A stretch of DNA of 57,479 bases from Paenibacillus shirakamiensis. Lineage in GTDB: Bacteria > Bacillota > Bacilli > Paenibacillales > Paenibacillaceae. Under the pieces are notes generated by a model. The model was not told the origin of the DNA. It saw nothing but the letters and a program-made list of their open reading frames with translations, and did no database searches. The stretch spans positions 1 to 57,479 of the forward strand of contig NZ_JAGGLD010000011.1 in the NCBI RefSeq assembly GCF_017874255.1, given 5' to 3'. Below, piece by piece: positions 34,946-44,773 of the stretch (within the stretch, counting starts at the first letter, position 1; each line of letters starts with the position of its first letter). Made by a program: the position numbers and the translations under genes.

Positions 34946-37450
34946 ATGGAGAAATGGAATGTGATTGCTTTTCCGGGTATGAAGAAAGCTACAACTGGGG
35001 ATACGTCAAAGAAATCTAGGGGGCTGAATTGGAGAGAAAGATCTTGGGTTATGCAGACAAGTCGTTTTGTTGCGACGAACAAATGGACAGCCTTATTAAC
35101 CATAATGGGATTTTTATTGGGTAAAGCAACCATTCTAAATGAGTTATCTCCATTTGCTGTAGCCTACTTTGCCGTAATTACCTTCATGCGCAGAGATTTG
35201 ATGCTTCCCGTATTCGCCTCCATTGTATTAGGAGCCCTTTTCGCACAGCATCACCATTTTCTTTCTGTTGTTTGGGAACTAGTCATCGTCTTCCTAATGC
35301 AAAAGGGGTTAGAATCGTTTGAGAAATCGGAGATCTCTTACGCTCCTTTAATGGTGTTCACTTCTGCATTTTTTGTGAATTTATTTTCAGCGGTACTTGG
35401 ACCTTCGCTGAACTGGTATGGGATGACCATGACGGTCCTAGATGCGGTACTCAGTTTTGTACTAACTCTTGTTTTTTTGCAAGCTGTACCTATTTTTACT
35501 TACCGCAAGAAGAACTACAATCTCCGTAATGAAGAAATTTTGTGTCTCATTATTCTATTAGCTTCTGTCATGACTGGAGCTGTAGGGTGGCAGATTCACA
35601 ATCTTTCTCTTGAACATATTTTATCGAGATACTTAATTCTAATATTTGCTTTGGTAGGCGGCGCTCCGTTAGGTGCCTCTGTAGGCGTAATTACAGGCTT
35701 GATACTGAGTCTTGCGGATATGACTGCGATCTACCAGATGAGTCTGTTGGCCTTTAGTGGCATGCTTGCAGGAATGCTTAAGGATGGGAGAAAGTGGGCG
35801 GTAGGTCTTGGCATGCTGTTGGGCACATCGATCTTGTCCATCTATTTAACAGGTCCTTCGGATATCATGAATTCTACTTGGGAGACATGCGCTGCCGTCG
35901 TATTATTCTTGCTCACGCCTAAAACTATAATCGGCTTTGTAGCCAAATATGTTCCGGGAACAAAAGACCATACTCAAAGCCAGCATGAATATGCAAAAAG
36001 GATAAGAGATATTACTGCAGAGCGAGTGACGCAGTTCTCAGATGTATTCAAGCAATTATCTCGGAGTTTTGGCCAGGTCTCAGGTTCCAGTGAGATCGCA
36101 GGCAGAGGAGAAGAACTGGAACATTTCATGAATGCGGCTACAGAAGGAGCGTGTGCCACCTGTTTTCGAAAAAACCAGTGCTGGGACGGTAAGTTCTATC
36201 AGACCTATAAATATATGACGGATATGATGACGACAATTGAAGAGAATCCCGATGTAACCAAAGATCAGCTTCCACCTAAGTGGGGAAAGATTTGCAATAA
36301 GACGGAGCAAGTTATGCACATTATGAAGCGGGAATATGAGCTCTACCAAAATGATATGCACTGGAAACGTCAAATATACGATAGCAGACAGCTTGTGGCT
36401 GAACAATTATCTGGCGTGTCGCAGGTAATGGAAGATCTGGCTAAGGAAATAAAAAGAGAAGGACAAGCTATGTATCGTCAAGAAGAACAGATTCGAGAAG
36501 CTCTGGAGAAAATGGGCTTGTCTATTCATAGCGTGGATATCATCTGTCTAGATCATGGCAATGTAGAGATCGAGATTATTCATGCCTATACACGAGGATA
36601 TGATGAGTGTCGGAAAATTATCGCGCCGCTTCTATCCGATATTCTAGACGAGCAGATAGCTGTTACTACAGAGACTGGACCTATAGGGCGAGAGGGTCTC
36701 GCTAATGTAACGTTTGGTTCAGCTAAAACTTATGAGATCTTAACTGGAGCTGCTGGAACAGCTAAAGGAGGAAATCTTTTATCAGGTGATAGCTTTAGTG
36801 CGGCAGAACTCGGGAATGGCACATTTGCCGTAGCTCTAAGCGATGGAATGGGAAATGGAGAACGAGCTCGACTGGAGAGTAGTACAGCACTCAACATTTT
36901 AGAGCAGCTGCTGCAATCCGGTATGGATGAGACGTTAGCTATCAAATCGGTCAACTCTATTTTAATGCTACGTTCCCCTGACGAGATCTATGCCACAGTT
37001 GATATGGCTTTAATTGATGAATATTCTGCACGGACAACCTTTTTAAAGATAGGCTCATCTCCAAGCTTTATTAAACGAGGTCATGAGGTCATACCCGTAA
37101 CCGCTAGTAATTTGCCGATTGGGATTATCCAGGATATTGAGGTAGATCTAGTCACGCTTCAGTTGGAGCCCGGCGATACACTCATCATGATGACAGATGG
37201 TATGTATGATGCTCCCGGCCATGCAGTGAATAAGGAACTATGGATTAAACGTCTTATTCAGGAGACCGAAAGCGACGATGCTCAGGCAATGGCTGACTGT
37301 CTATTGGAGTCTGTAATAAGATATCAAGGTAATCAGATCATCGATGATATGACGGTAGTTGTGGCTAAAGTGGAGCATCGCCGTCCTCAGTGGTCTACGC
37401 TGCATATCCCAGGTATGAACCGATTGGAGCGCCCCCGTACAGTAAGTTAA
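34946..37450 (+). CDS. spoIIE: Stage II sporulation protein E, PP2C phosphatase
   Basis: SpoIIE sits at the polar septum and dephosphorylates SpoIIAA to activate sigma-F in the forespore. The 834-residue protein has about ten membrane segments in residues 45-330, a central cytosolic region, and a C-terminal PP2C domain from about 590. The metal-binding aspartates lie in GDSFSAAEL, ALSDGMGNG (near 631) and MMTDGMYDAPG (near 750). ATG 34946 follows AGGGG. The promoter has the long spacer typical of Spo0A activation. yabS follows 137 bases on. Confidence 0.96.
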   Translation: MEKWNVIAFPGMKKATTGDTSKKSRGLNWRERSWVMQTSRFVATNKWTALLTIMGFLLGKATILNELSPFAVAYFAVITFMRRDLMLPVFASIVLGALFAQHHHFLSVVWELVIVFLMQKGLESFEKSEISYAPLMVFTSAFFVNLFSAVLGPSLNWYGMTMTVLDAVLSFVLTLVFLQAVPIFTYRKKNYNLRNEEILCLIILLASVMTGAVGWQIHNLSLEHILSRYLILIFALVGGAPLGASVGVITGLILSLADMTAIYQMSLLAFSGMLAGMLKDGRKWAVGLGMLLGTSILSIYLTGPSDIMNSTWETCAAVVLFLLTPKTIIGFVAKYVPGTKDHTQSQHEYAKRIRDITAERVTQFSDVFKQLSRSFGQVSGSSEIAGRGEELEHFMNAATEGACATCFRKNQCWDGKFYQTYKYMTDMMTTIEENPDVTKDQLPPKWGKICNKTEQVMHIMKREYELYQNDMHWKRQIYDSRQLVAEQLSGVSQVMEDLAKEIKREGQAMYRQEEQIREALEKMGLSIHSVDIICLDHGNVEIEIIHAYTRGYDECRKIIAPLLSDILDEQIAVTTETGPIGREGLANVTFGSAKTYEILTGAAGTAKGGNLLSGDSFSAAELGNGTFAVALSDGMGNGERARLESSTALNILEQLLQSGMDETLAIKSVNSILMLRSPDEIYATVDMALIDEYSARTTFLKIGSSPSFIKRGHEVIPVTASNLPIGIIQDIEVDLVTLQLEPGDTLIMMTDGMYDAPGHAVNKELWIKRLIQETESDDAQAMADCLLESVIRYQGNQIIDDMTVVVAKVEHRRPQWSTLHIPGMNRLERPRTVS

Positions 37451-37587
37451 TATAGCATCATTATTATTTTTGTATATCCTCAAATGAATAGATACGCGCT
37501 CGTTATTCTCTCAGGTTTGGACCTTGAAGGAATGGGAAATGATAGAGAGATAGAGCGTGTAATCTTTTCGGTAGAGGCGGGATATTG

Positions 37588-38334
37588 ATGAAACAAATTT
37601 TATTAATTACGGACGGATGCTCCAATGTAGGACAGAGTCCTGTGATGACCGCATCCTATGCAAGGCAAGAAGGAATTACAGTGAATGTGATCGGAGTAGT
37701 AGACTATGGAACGATTGGGGAGTTGGGCAGTCTAGAAATTCGGGAAATCGCCAAGGCTGGGGGAGGGATGAGTCAAATCACCGGTACACAGAATTTAGGC
37801 AGAACAATGCAGATGATGACCCGCAAAACGGTGGTTCAGACGATTCAGCAAGCGGTTAATAAGGAATTGAGACAAATCTTAGGAAGTTCGGGTGTGGAGA
37901 ATCTTTCCCCGGATAAGCGAGCAGAAGTTGTTGAAGTTATGGAAGAGCTGGCTGAGACCTCAACTCTAGAGGTTGCTCTACTAATTGATGCAAGTGCAAG
38001 CATGAAGCCCAAGCTAGCATTTGTAGAAGAAGCAATTCGGGATTTAATGCTTAGCTTAGGTGCAAGAGAAGGTCTGAGCCGCATATGTGTGTTTCATTTT
38101 CCTGGCCGCCATGGTGGTGAAGAGGTTGTCATGGATGTAGATTGGTCAACGAATATTCAGGATATTCGCACAATCTTTCAACGTATGAATATGCGAGGAG
38201 CTACGCCAACAGGGCCCGCCATGGTTAGGGTGATTGATTTCTTGCGTTATGGTACACTTAATGGAAATGGAAACCATACTAGGCCGGAGGATAACCATGA
38301 AAGAGAAGGATTGCTCGGTGACTACGTTGTATAA
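37588..38334 (+). CDS. yabS: von Willebrand factor A domain protein YabS
   Basis: The 248-residue protein is the YabS homologue. It starts MKQILLITDGCSNVGQSP and has a vWA-type domain with the metal site DASASMKPKLAFVEEAI from about residue 132 and GATPTGPAM further on. Function is unknown; in B. subtilis the gene lies between spoIIE and yabT. ATG 37588 follows GAGGCGGG; a TTG one codon earlier is also possible. Its end overlaps the next gene by 38 bases, so it is co-translated with the kinase. Confidence 0.88.
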   Translation: MKQILLITDGCSNVGQSPVMTASYARQEGITVNVIGVVDYGTIGELGSLEIREIAKAGGGMSQITGTQNLGRTMQMMTRKTVVQTIQQAVNKELRQILGSSGVENLSPDKRAEVVEVMEELAETSTLEVALLIDASASMKPKLAFVEEAIRDLMLSLGAREGLSRICVFHFPGRHGGEEVVMDVDWSTNIQDIRTIFQRMNMRGATPTGPAMVRVIDFLRYGTLNGNGNHTRPEDNHEREGLLGDYVV

Positions 38335-39253
38335 ACCGAGTTTTCCTGAGGGAACGCTCGTCATTGGTCGTTGGAACGGTAGGCAATATGTAATTCAGAA
38401 AAAGCTCGGTCAGGGAGCGAATGGTGTTGTATACCTAGTTCAGCAGGTAAGCAGCCGCAGGCAATATGCCCTCAAGATGGGTTTTGACACCTTTGATCTG
38501 CAATCGGAGATTAATGTATTGAAGGCGTTGCAGCGGCAACGTCACAAGCATGATGCAGGCGAGCGGGATCTCTCCTATCTAGTGGAGGTGGATGATTACA
38601 CCCAACAAGATAGAGAGATTCCTTTCTATGTCATGAGATACGTGAAGGGTGAACCACTCAGTGCATTTTTAAATCGTAGAGGAGTGCAGTGGCTTGATCT
38701 TGCAGGGCTGAATTTGTTAGATCAACTTGTAAGGCTCCATAAGGCGGGCTGGGTGTTTGGTGATCTGAAGCCTGATAATATCCTTGTCAGTTCTTATGGA
38801 GAGGTCGAACTTATCGATTATGGTGGAGTTAGTCCCATAGGCAGAAGTGTTAAACAATTCACCGAATGGTATGATAGAGGATTCTGGAATGCAGGCACCC
38901 GAGTTGCGGAACCTTCGTACGATTGGTTTTCCTTTTCCGTAGTATGCATCCATATGCTAGCCGAAAGTGAGCTTAAGAAAGCGGCACTTCAACTACCACA
39001 GATGCGAAGCTTAGCAGATCTGAATCAGATCGTTGACCAAGCACCTAGACTTCGTCCTTATGCTAAATGGTTAAAGAGGGCCTTGAACATAGGTTTCTCC
39101 GATACAGAAGAAGCTTGCCGAACTTGGAGATTATTGCTATCTCGTTCTTCAGTAAGGCGGCCTGTTCGAAGCACCCCGGGCTGGCTAAAAGGTGCGTTTG
39201 CCCTGTCAGTTTTTCTTCTTGTCTGTGCTATATATCTGACCTTTCGGTTTTAG
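38297..39253 (+). CDS. yabT: Hanks-type serine/threonine kinase YabT
   Basis: YabT is a septum-associated, DNA-activated kinase made early in sporulation; in B. subtilis it phosphorylates RecA and other targets. The 318-residue protein shows the glycine-rich loop KLGQGANGVVYLV, the lysine in YALKMG, the catalytic loop GWVFGDLKPDN, the metal site LIDYGG in place of DFG, and a C-terminal membrane segment (last ~20 residues). The missing HRD histidine is also absent in B. subtilis YabT as I remember it. ATG 38297 follows GGAGG inside yabS. Confidence 0.92.
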   Translation: MKEKDCSVTTLYKPSFPEGTLVIGRWNGRQYVIQKKLGQGANGVVYLVQQVSSRRQYALKMGFDTFDLQSEINVLKALQRQRHKHDAGERDLSYLVEVDDYTQQDREIPFYVMRYVKGEPLSAFLNRRGVQWLDLAGLNLLDQLVRLHKAGWVFGDLKPDNILVSSYGEVELIDYGGVSPIGRSVKQFTEWYDRGFWNAGTRVAEPSYDWFSFSVVCIHMLAESELKKAALQLPQMRSLADLNQIVDQAPRLRPYAKWLKRALNIGFSDTEEACRTWRLLLSRSSVRRPVRSTPGWLKGAFALSVFLLVCAIYLTFRF

Positions 39254-39307
39254 GTTTCTATTTACATACTTAGGTCAGATAAAGGACAGGAATAGAAGGG
39301 ATGTATA

Positions 39308-40765
39308 GTGAATAGTATGAATTTTATTAATTTATTAAATACAACCCGGGAAGTAGGGAGAGCCTCGCAATTATGGTCACGGGGTGATTGTATCGTTGTA
39401 GCAGTGTCAGGAGGTCCAGATTCTATAGCCCTGTTACATGTACTACATGCGTTATCACAAGAGGCTGAGGGGTCATTTCAACTAATTTGTGCTCATATTA
39501 ACCATGGTTTTAGGGGAAAAGAATCTCGAGAAGAGGCAGATTTTGTTCGCCAGATTGCGAGCGATTTGCAGATTCCTTTTGAACTTGGAGAACCTGATGT
39601 TACAAGTTATATGATAGAAGCGGGTCTTGGGCTACAGGTAGCTGCACGCGAGAAACGCTATGAATTCCTTCATGATGTAGCTTCTAAATATCAGGCTAAC
39701 TCGATTGCACTTGCTCATCATGCAGATGATCAGGCTGAGACAGTGATGTTTCGAATACTTCGAGGAACAAGTCCTACAGGCATGGCAGGCATGAAGCTCA
39801 AGCGAAAGCAAAAAAAAGTGGAACTTATCCGCCCCTTCCTCCGTATATACAAGACGGACTTACTAGAGGTATGCCGTAATTCAGGCTTGGATTATAGAAT
39901 AGATAGTAGTAATTTGAGTAATAAATACGCACGGAATGCTGTACGTTTGGATGTGCTACCTTTTTTGGGGCAATATAATGCTCAACTGGTTCAGTCGCTT
40001 AATCGTCTGGCAGAGGTTGCAGGCGAAGAAGATGATTACATGCAACATGAGGTCCAAGTGGTCTATGATCGAATTGTGGGTCAGCATGGTGCAGGGATTG
40101 TCTTTTCGGTGAAGGATTATACAGGGCTACATGTTGCTTTACAACGGAGGTTGATTAAACTAATATTAAATTACCTGCCTCAAGGTAAAGAAGATATGGA
40201 GTACACAACCATAGAGCGTATCCGTGAACAAGTTGTACAGGATCGATCTACCACTTGGACTGTTGATATTGGTGGGGGTCTGCGATGTATTCGTGAATAC
40301 GATACCATCTACGTTCTCCCGGATTATATGGGTTTAGTTAAGCAGGAATATACATACCAATTGGAGGAAATTCCCGCAAGGTACCCTATTCCCGGAACCA
40401 GAAGCCAGTTATCCGTTACGGCCTCAGCATCCGGCGTTTTGCCTGATCTAGACGTCTGGAATTGGAGAAGTAACGACAAAGCAGTGTTTGATGCGGATGA
40501 GCTTGTGTATCCGCTGATCGTGCGTTCTCGCTTGCCCGGAGACGTCATGAAAGTGATGGGACTAAACGGAAGCAAAAAGGTAAAAGATATTTTCATTGAT
40601 CAGAAAATACCCCCTTCACTCCGAACGAAGATTCCCATGGTTACAGATGGAGCAGGCCGCATATTATGGCTTCCGGGGGTTCGCCGCTCCGCACTTGCGG
40701 TAGTAAGCGAAACTACGACATCAATGGTTTTTATGGAGTTAGAAAGCGACAGGTTATCGCCATAG
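39308..40765 (+). CDS. tilS: tRNA(Ile)-lysidine synthetase
   Basis: TilS attaches lysine to C34 of the tRNA that reads AUA, changing its identity from Met to Ile; it is essential. The 485-residue protein has the PP-loop VAVSGGPDSIALLHVL, the HINHGFRGKESREEADF segment, the LAHHADDQAETVMFRILRG core in two parts, and a C-terminal domain with PLIVRSRLPGDVMK. GTG 39308 is placed seven bases after AAGGG; ATG 39317 is too far from it. hpt follows after 37 bases, as in B. subtilis. Confidence 0.96.
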   Translation: MNSMNFINLLNTTREVGRASQLWSRGDCIVVAVSGGPDSIALLHVLHALSQEAEGSFQLICAHINHGFRGKESREEADFVRQIASDLQIPFELGEPDVTSYMIEAGLGLQVAAREKRYEFLHDVASKYQANSIALAHHADDQAETVMFRILRGTSPTGMAGMKLKRKQKKVELIRPFLRIYKTDLLEVCRNSGLDYRIDSSNLSNKYARNAVRLDVLPFLGQYNAQLVQSLNRLAEVAGEEDDYMQHEVQVVYDRIVGQHGAGIVFSVKDYTGLHVALQRRLIKLILNYLPQGKEDMEYTTIERIREQVVQDRSTTWTVDIGGGLRCIREYDTIYVLPDYMGLVKQEYTYQLEEIPARYPIPGTRSQLSVTASASGVLPDLDVWNWRSNDKAVFDADELVYPLIVRSRLPGDVMKVMGLNGSKKVKDIFIDQKIPPSLRTKIPMVTDGAGRILWLPGVRRSALAVVSETTTSMVFMELESDRLSP

Positions 40766-40802
40766 TCAGGCTTTCATAGTATAACGTAGGAGGTTCAAGC
40801 AG

Positions 40803-41342
40803 TTGCATAATGACATTCAAGAAATACTCATCAGCCGCGAACAGATACAGGAGAAAGTTGCTGAATTAGGCCAGCGGCTTAGTAAGGATTATGAAGGCCG
40901 TAACCCATTAGTGATTTGTATTCTCAAAGGGGCCTTTATTTTTATGGCGGACTTGGTTAAAGAAATAACAGTACCGCTTGAGCTTGATTTCATGGCGGTA
41001 TCCAGTTATGGAGCCTCCACCAAATCTTCCGGCGTAGTAAAAATTATCAAGGATTTAGATAACTCTGTTGAAGGCCGAGATGTACTTATCGTAGAGGATA
41101 TCATCGACAGTGGCCTAACGCTTAGTTATCTCATTGATGTACTACAGCGTCGAAATGCAAAATCAACAACGGTAGTTACTTTGTTTGACAAACCCGCACG
41201 TCGTACTGTAGATCTTGAAGCTGATTTAACAGGGTTTGTTTTGCCTGATGAATTTGTGGTAGGGTACGGACTAGACTATGCGGAGAAGTATCGCAATCTT
41301 CCTTATGTAGGGGTTCTGAAACCTGAAATCTACACCAACTAA
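40803..41342 (+). CDS. hpt: Hypoxanthine phosphoribosyltransferase
   Basis: HPRT salvages hypoxanthine (and guanine) with PRPP to IMP or GMP. The 179-residue protein has the PRPP motif [14 protein letters not shown], the [17 protein letters not shown] flexible loop, and the base-binding end [27 protein letters not shown] 40803 follows GGAGG by nine bases. In B. subtilis the tilS-hprT pair regulates ftsH together; the same order is kept here. Confidence 0.95.
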   Translation: MHNDIQEILISREQIQEKVAELGQRLSKDYEGRNPLVICILKGAFIFMADLVKEITVPLELDFMAVSSYGASTKSSGVVKIIKDLDNSVEGRDVLIVEDIIDSGLTLSYLIDVLQRRNAKSTTVVTLFDKPARRTVDLEADLTGFVLPDEFVVGYGLDYAEKYRNLPYVGVLKPEIYTN

Positions 41343-41388
41343 TAAGAGTACGCCTTAACCGTGCTACATATCCTGATCTGTGCCTTTG

Positions 41389-41418
41389 TTGAGAACGCCA
41401 GACAGGCTGTGGTAAAAT
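41389..41418 (+). promoter_or_regulatory. Candidate sigma-A promoter of ftsH
   Basis: TTGAGA at 41389-41394 and TAAAAT at 41413-41418 have an 18-base spacer, 30 bases before the start codon. Confidence 0.5.
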
Positions 41419-41447
41419 AACTTAAGTGTTTTGAGAGGAGGTAGGGG

Positions 41448-43580
41448 ATGAATCGGTTCATCCGGAATTCTGGTTTTTATTTAATTCTTTTCTTAGTCGT
41501 GGTGGGCATCGTCCAATTCCTCACTAACAGCAGTGAAGCGGCCGGTACCCCTGGATATGCTCAGTTGCGCCAGCAGCTTAAGGCGAACAATGTTAAGGAA
41601 GTTACAGCCCAATTCGATGGGTATGCCTATCTGGTGACTGGTGAATACATTAAAAAAGTGGATAATAAGGAAAAATTCCAATCCTATGCTCCTTTTGATA
41701 CAAGCACAGTGAATGAGCTTCGTGATTATAGCGAGAGCAACAATTTCAGTTTGACTTGGAAAAAAATGCAGGGTGAAAGCATTTGGTTAACCTTCCTTAC
41801 TTCCATCGTTCCACTTGCGATTATGTTCATACTCTTCTTCTTCCTATTCAATCAGGCGCAAGGTGGCGGCGGCAAAGTAATGAACTTTGGCAAAAGCCGA
41901 GCTCGCTTATATAACGAAGAGAAGAAGAAAATTACATTCGAAGATGTAGCTGGTGCGGATGAAGAGAAACAGGAACTAGTGGAAGTAGTTGAATTCCTTA
42001 AAGATCCTCGTAAATTCTCGGCCGTCGGAGCTCGTATACCTAAAGGGGTTCTCCTTGTAGGCCCTCCAGGTACCGGTAAAACGTTGCTTGCTCGTGCAGT
42101 TGCGGGTGAAGCGGGCGTACCTTTCTTCAGTATCTCTGGTTCTGACTTCGTAGAGATGTTTGTAGGGGTCGGAGCATCGCGTGTACGGGATTTGTTCGAG
42201 AACGCGAAGAAGAATTCACCTTGTATCATCTTTATCGATGAAATTGATGCAGTAGGTCGTCAACGTGGTGCCGGTCTAGGCGGTGGACACGACGAGCGTG
42301 AACAAACACTGAATCAATTGCTTGTTGAAATGGATGGTTTTGGTGGCAACGAGGGAATTATCATTGTGGCTGCAACAAACCGTGCTGATATTTTAGACCC
42401 TGCTTTGCTTCGTCCAGGACGTTTTGACCGCCAAATTACGGTGGATCGTCCAGATGTCAGAGGTCGTGAAGCTGTGCTTAAAGTACACGCTCGCAACAAA
42501 CCGATGACGAAAGATGTTAGACTGGATGTTATTGCTAAGAGAACTACCGGATTTACTGGCGCGGATCTTGAGAACCTTCTGAACGAAGCGGCACTGCTTG
42601 CAGCCCGCCGTAACCGCAAAGATATTTCAATGCGAGAAGTGGATGAAGCGATTGACCGTGTCATCGTAGGAACGGAGAAACGCAGTCGCGTAGTTAGTGA
42701 CCGCGAGAAGAGAATTGTCGCTTTCCACGAAGCAGGACATACAATTGTTGGTTATTTTTTAGAACATGCTGACATGGTGCATAAAGTTACGATTATTCCT
42801 CGGGGCCGTGCTGGCGGATATGTAATTATGATGCCGCGCGAAGACCGTATGCTTGTAACTAAGCAGGAATTACTGGATAAAGTAACGGGTCTCTTAGGTG
42901 GACGTGTATCAGAAGAGCTCTTTATTGGCGAAATTGGTACAGGTGCATACAGTGACTTCCAACAAGCTACAAGCATTGTACGTAGCATGATTATGGAGTA
43001 CGGTATGAGTGACAAGCTTGGACCGATGCAATTCGGCTCCTCTCAAGGTCAAGTGTTCTTAGGTCGTGATATTGGTCATGAGCAGAACTATAGTGATGCC
43101 ATTGCCTATGAAATTGATCAAGAAATGCAGCGTTTCATCGCAGATAGTTATGAACGTTGTAAACAGCTTCTTACAGAGCACGCGAAGGAAGTTCATCTAA
43201 TTGCAGAGACGTTATTAGAAGTGGAGACGCTGGAACTTGAACAAATCAAGTCTTTAATTGAGACGGGTAAACTTCCAGATGCGACTACAGAGACGGATAG
43301 CGGATCTAATGATGGAGAATCAGGTGCGCCTGTTATTGATAATATTGGTGATGTACGCGTAAGAATTCAAGGCAAAGATGATGAATCTCAACCAAGTACT
43401 CCTACGGGCGACATCCCTAATAATGTACCTGGCAGTTCCTCCAATGATATCCGTGGAGATCAACCTACAGATACACCGCAAGGACCCGTTCGCGAACTAC
43501 CGGACGGAGGCATTATTGCTCCCGCACCGAAGGATGGCGAAGACGGACGTGGCGGTAATGGTGGAAATCCAATCGTATAA
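41448..43580 (+). CDS. ftsH: ATP-dependent zinc metalloprotease FtsH
   Basis: FtsH degrades membrane and short-lived proteins and controls sporulation via Spo0E in B. subtilis. The 710-residue protein has two membrane segments (about 5-24 and 110-132), an AAA+ module with GPPGTGKT near 205 and [13 protein letters not shown], an SRH with [18 protein letters not shown], and the zinc site HEAGH near 427. The last ~90 residues are a low-complexity Pro/Gly/Asp/Ser tail, making it longer than B. subtilis FtsH (~637). GAGGAGG lies just ahead of ATG 41448, and a terminator follows. Confidence 0.97.
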   Translation: MNRFIRNSGFYLILFLVVVGIVQFLTNSSEAAGTPGYAQLRQQLKANNVKEVTAQFDGYAYLVTGEYIKKVDNKEKFQSYAPFDTSTVNELRDYSESNNFSLTWKKMQGESIWLTFLTSIVPLAIMFILFFFLFNQAQGGGGKVMNFGKSRARLYNEEKKKITFEDVAGADEEKQELVEVVEFLKDPRKFSAVGARIPKGVLLVGPPGTGKTLLARAVAGEAGVPFFSISGSDFVEMFVGVGASRVRDLFENAKKNSPCIIFIDEIDAVGRQRGAGLGGGHDEREQTLNQLLVEMDGFGGNEGIIIVAATNRADILDPALLRPGRFDRQITVDRPDVRGREAVLKVHARNKPMTKDVRLDVIAKRTTGFTGADLENLLNEAALLAARRNRKDISMREVDEAIDRVIVGTEKRSRVVSDREKRIVAFHEAGHTIVGYFLEHADMVHKVTIIPRGRAGGYVIMMPREDRMLVTKQELLDKVTGLLGGRVSEELFIGEIGTGAYSDFQQATSIVRSMIMEYGMSDKLGPMQFGSSQGQVFLGRDIGHEQNYSDAIAYEIDQEMQRFIADSYERCKQLLTEHAKEVHLIAETLLEVETLELEQIKSLIETGKLPDATTETDSGSNDGESGAPVIDNIGDVRVRIQGKDDESQPSTPTGDIPNNVPGSSSNDIRGDQPTDTPQGPVRELPDGGIIAPAPKDGEDGRGGNGGNPIV

Positions 43581-43620
43581 ATAAATATGAAATGCCTCAA
43601 ACGGGCATGGTTCAGTTCTT

Positions 43621-43653
43621 AAGCCGGAAAACACTTGTTTTCCGGCTTTTTTG
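43621..43653 (+). terminator. Terminator after ftsH
   Basis: AAGCCGGAAAAC at 43621-43632 pairs perfectly with GTTTTCCGGCTT at 43637-43648 over a four-base loop, with a T-run after it. Confidence 0.93.
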
Positions 43654-43667
43654 CGTAGTAGAGTAGA

Positions 43668-43696
43668 TTGACAGAGCAAGTAACGTTGTGTAAATT
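43668..43696 (+). promoter_or_regulatory. Sigma-A promoter of the nadABC group
   Basis: TTGACA at 43668-43673, a 17-base spacer, and TAAATT at 43691-43696. Confidence 0.6.
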
Positions 43697-43698
43697 AG

Positions 43699-43709
43699 TT
43701 GTTAAACAA
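43699..43709. promoter_or_regulatory. Operator-like palindrome at the nad transcription start
   Basis: TTGTTAAACAA is a perfect palindrome around a central A. It begins three bases after the -10 element, where a repressor would block the start. A NAD-responsive repressor (NiaR type) is a guess. Confidence 0.35.
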
Positions 43710-43796
43710 TGCACAAAGTATGGGGATAAAGAGATACCCGGATTGCTGCAGCCTGCAGCCTTAAAATAGCTGTGAGGCACTAGGGGAGGACGTCTG

Positions 43797-44735
43797 GTGG
43801 AAGCTTTAGCTTTAGAGCGCAAAGCTGAGCAAAACCGTGAATTACGGGAGAGGCTCACACAATTAAAGAAGGAACGTAATGCCATCATATTGGCTCATTA
43901 TTATCAAAGAGATGAAATACAAGAGGTCGCTGATTTTCGTGGAGACTCTTTTTTGCTTGCACAAAAGGCAGCCCAGACGGATGCTGAAGTTATTGTATTC
44001 TGTGGAGTTCATTTTATGGGAGAAAGCGCTAAGATTCTAGCTCCTAACAAAACGGTGTTAATCCCTGATGAGCGAGCGGGTTGCCCCATGGCGGATATGG
44101 TCAATGTAGAAGGTCTTCGTAAGGTGAAGGCAGAACACCCTAAGGCAAAAGTGGTGACCTACATTAACTCTTCTGCTGAGATCAAAGCAGAGACGGATAT
44201 ATGCTGTACTTCAGCAAATGCTGTAAGAGTTATTAATTCTGTAGATGCGGATGAGATTATTTGGGTACCAGACAAAAATCTCGGACACTATGTCCAACAA
44301 CATACAGACAAGAAGATGATTATCTGGGAAGGCTACTGCAATACGCACGATATGCTTACAGTCAAAGATGTCGTTGAGATGAAAGCGAAATATCCTGAGG
44401 CTGAATTTGTAGTTCACCCAGAATGTCGGCCCGAGGTCGTCGAGTTGGGAGACTTTATCGGTAGTACTACAGCTATTTTAGAATATTGCAAGAATTCTAC
44501 CAGCAAACAGTTCATTGTAGGGACAGAAGACGGAACCGGATATCAACTGCGTCTGGACAGTCCGGACAAGGAATTTATTTTTGCAACCAAGTTCTTAGTA
44601 TGTCCGAATATGAAAGTTAATAACTTGAAGAAGCTGGTTAAATGTCTTGAGACAATGAGTCCGCAAATATATGTCCCTCCTGTAATTGCAGACAAAGCCA
44701 GATCTTCCCTAGAGCGCATGTTACAAGTCAAGTAG
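43797..44735 (+). CDS. nadA: Quinolinate synthase A
   Basis: NadA condenses iminoaspartate with dihydroxyacetone phosphate to quinolinate using a [4Fe-4S] cluster. The 312-residue protein shows ILAHYYQRDEIQEVADFRGD, FCGVHFMGESAKIL, and the three cluster cysteines in AGCPMADM (near 99), HPECRPEV and LVCPNMKV. The substrate segment TYINSSAEIKAETDICCTSA is present. GTG 43797 follows GGGGAGGA. It begins the nadABC group, which lies between ftsH and coaX; B. subtilis has these genes elsewhere. Confidence 0.96.
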   Translation: MEALALERKAEQNRELRERLTQLKKERNAIILAHYYQRDEIQEVADFRGDSFLLAQKAAQTDAEVIVFCGVHFMGESAKILAPNKTVLIPDERAGCPMADMVNVEGLRKVKAEHPKAKVVTYINSSAEIKAETDICCTSANAVRVINSVDADEIIWVPDKNLGHYVQQHTDKKMIIWEGYCNTHDMLTVKDVVEMKAKYPEAEFVVHPECRPEVVELGDFIGSTTAILEYCKNSTSKQFIVGTEDGTGYQLRLDSPDKEFIFATKFLVCPNMKVNNLKKLVKCLETMSPQIYVPPVIADKARSSLERMLQVK

Positions 44736-44773
44736 CATGCGCTACTCTCTTGCCCTAAAGATAGGTGATTGTT

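Noticed and set aside
38700..38830. YabT kinase lacking the HRD histidine and the DFG phenylalanine
   Set aside because: At first this suggested a pseudokinase, but as I recall B. subtilis YabT also has FGDLKPDN and is an active kinase, so it is a family trait.
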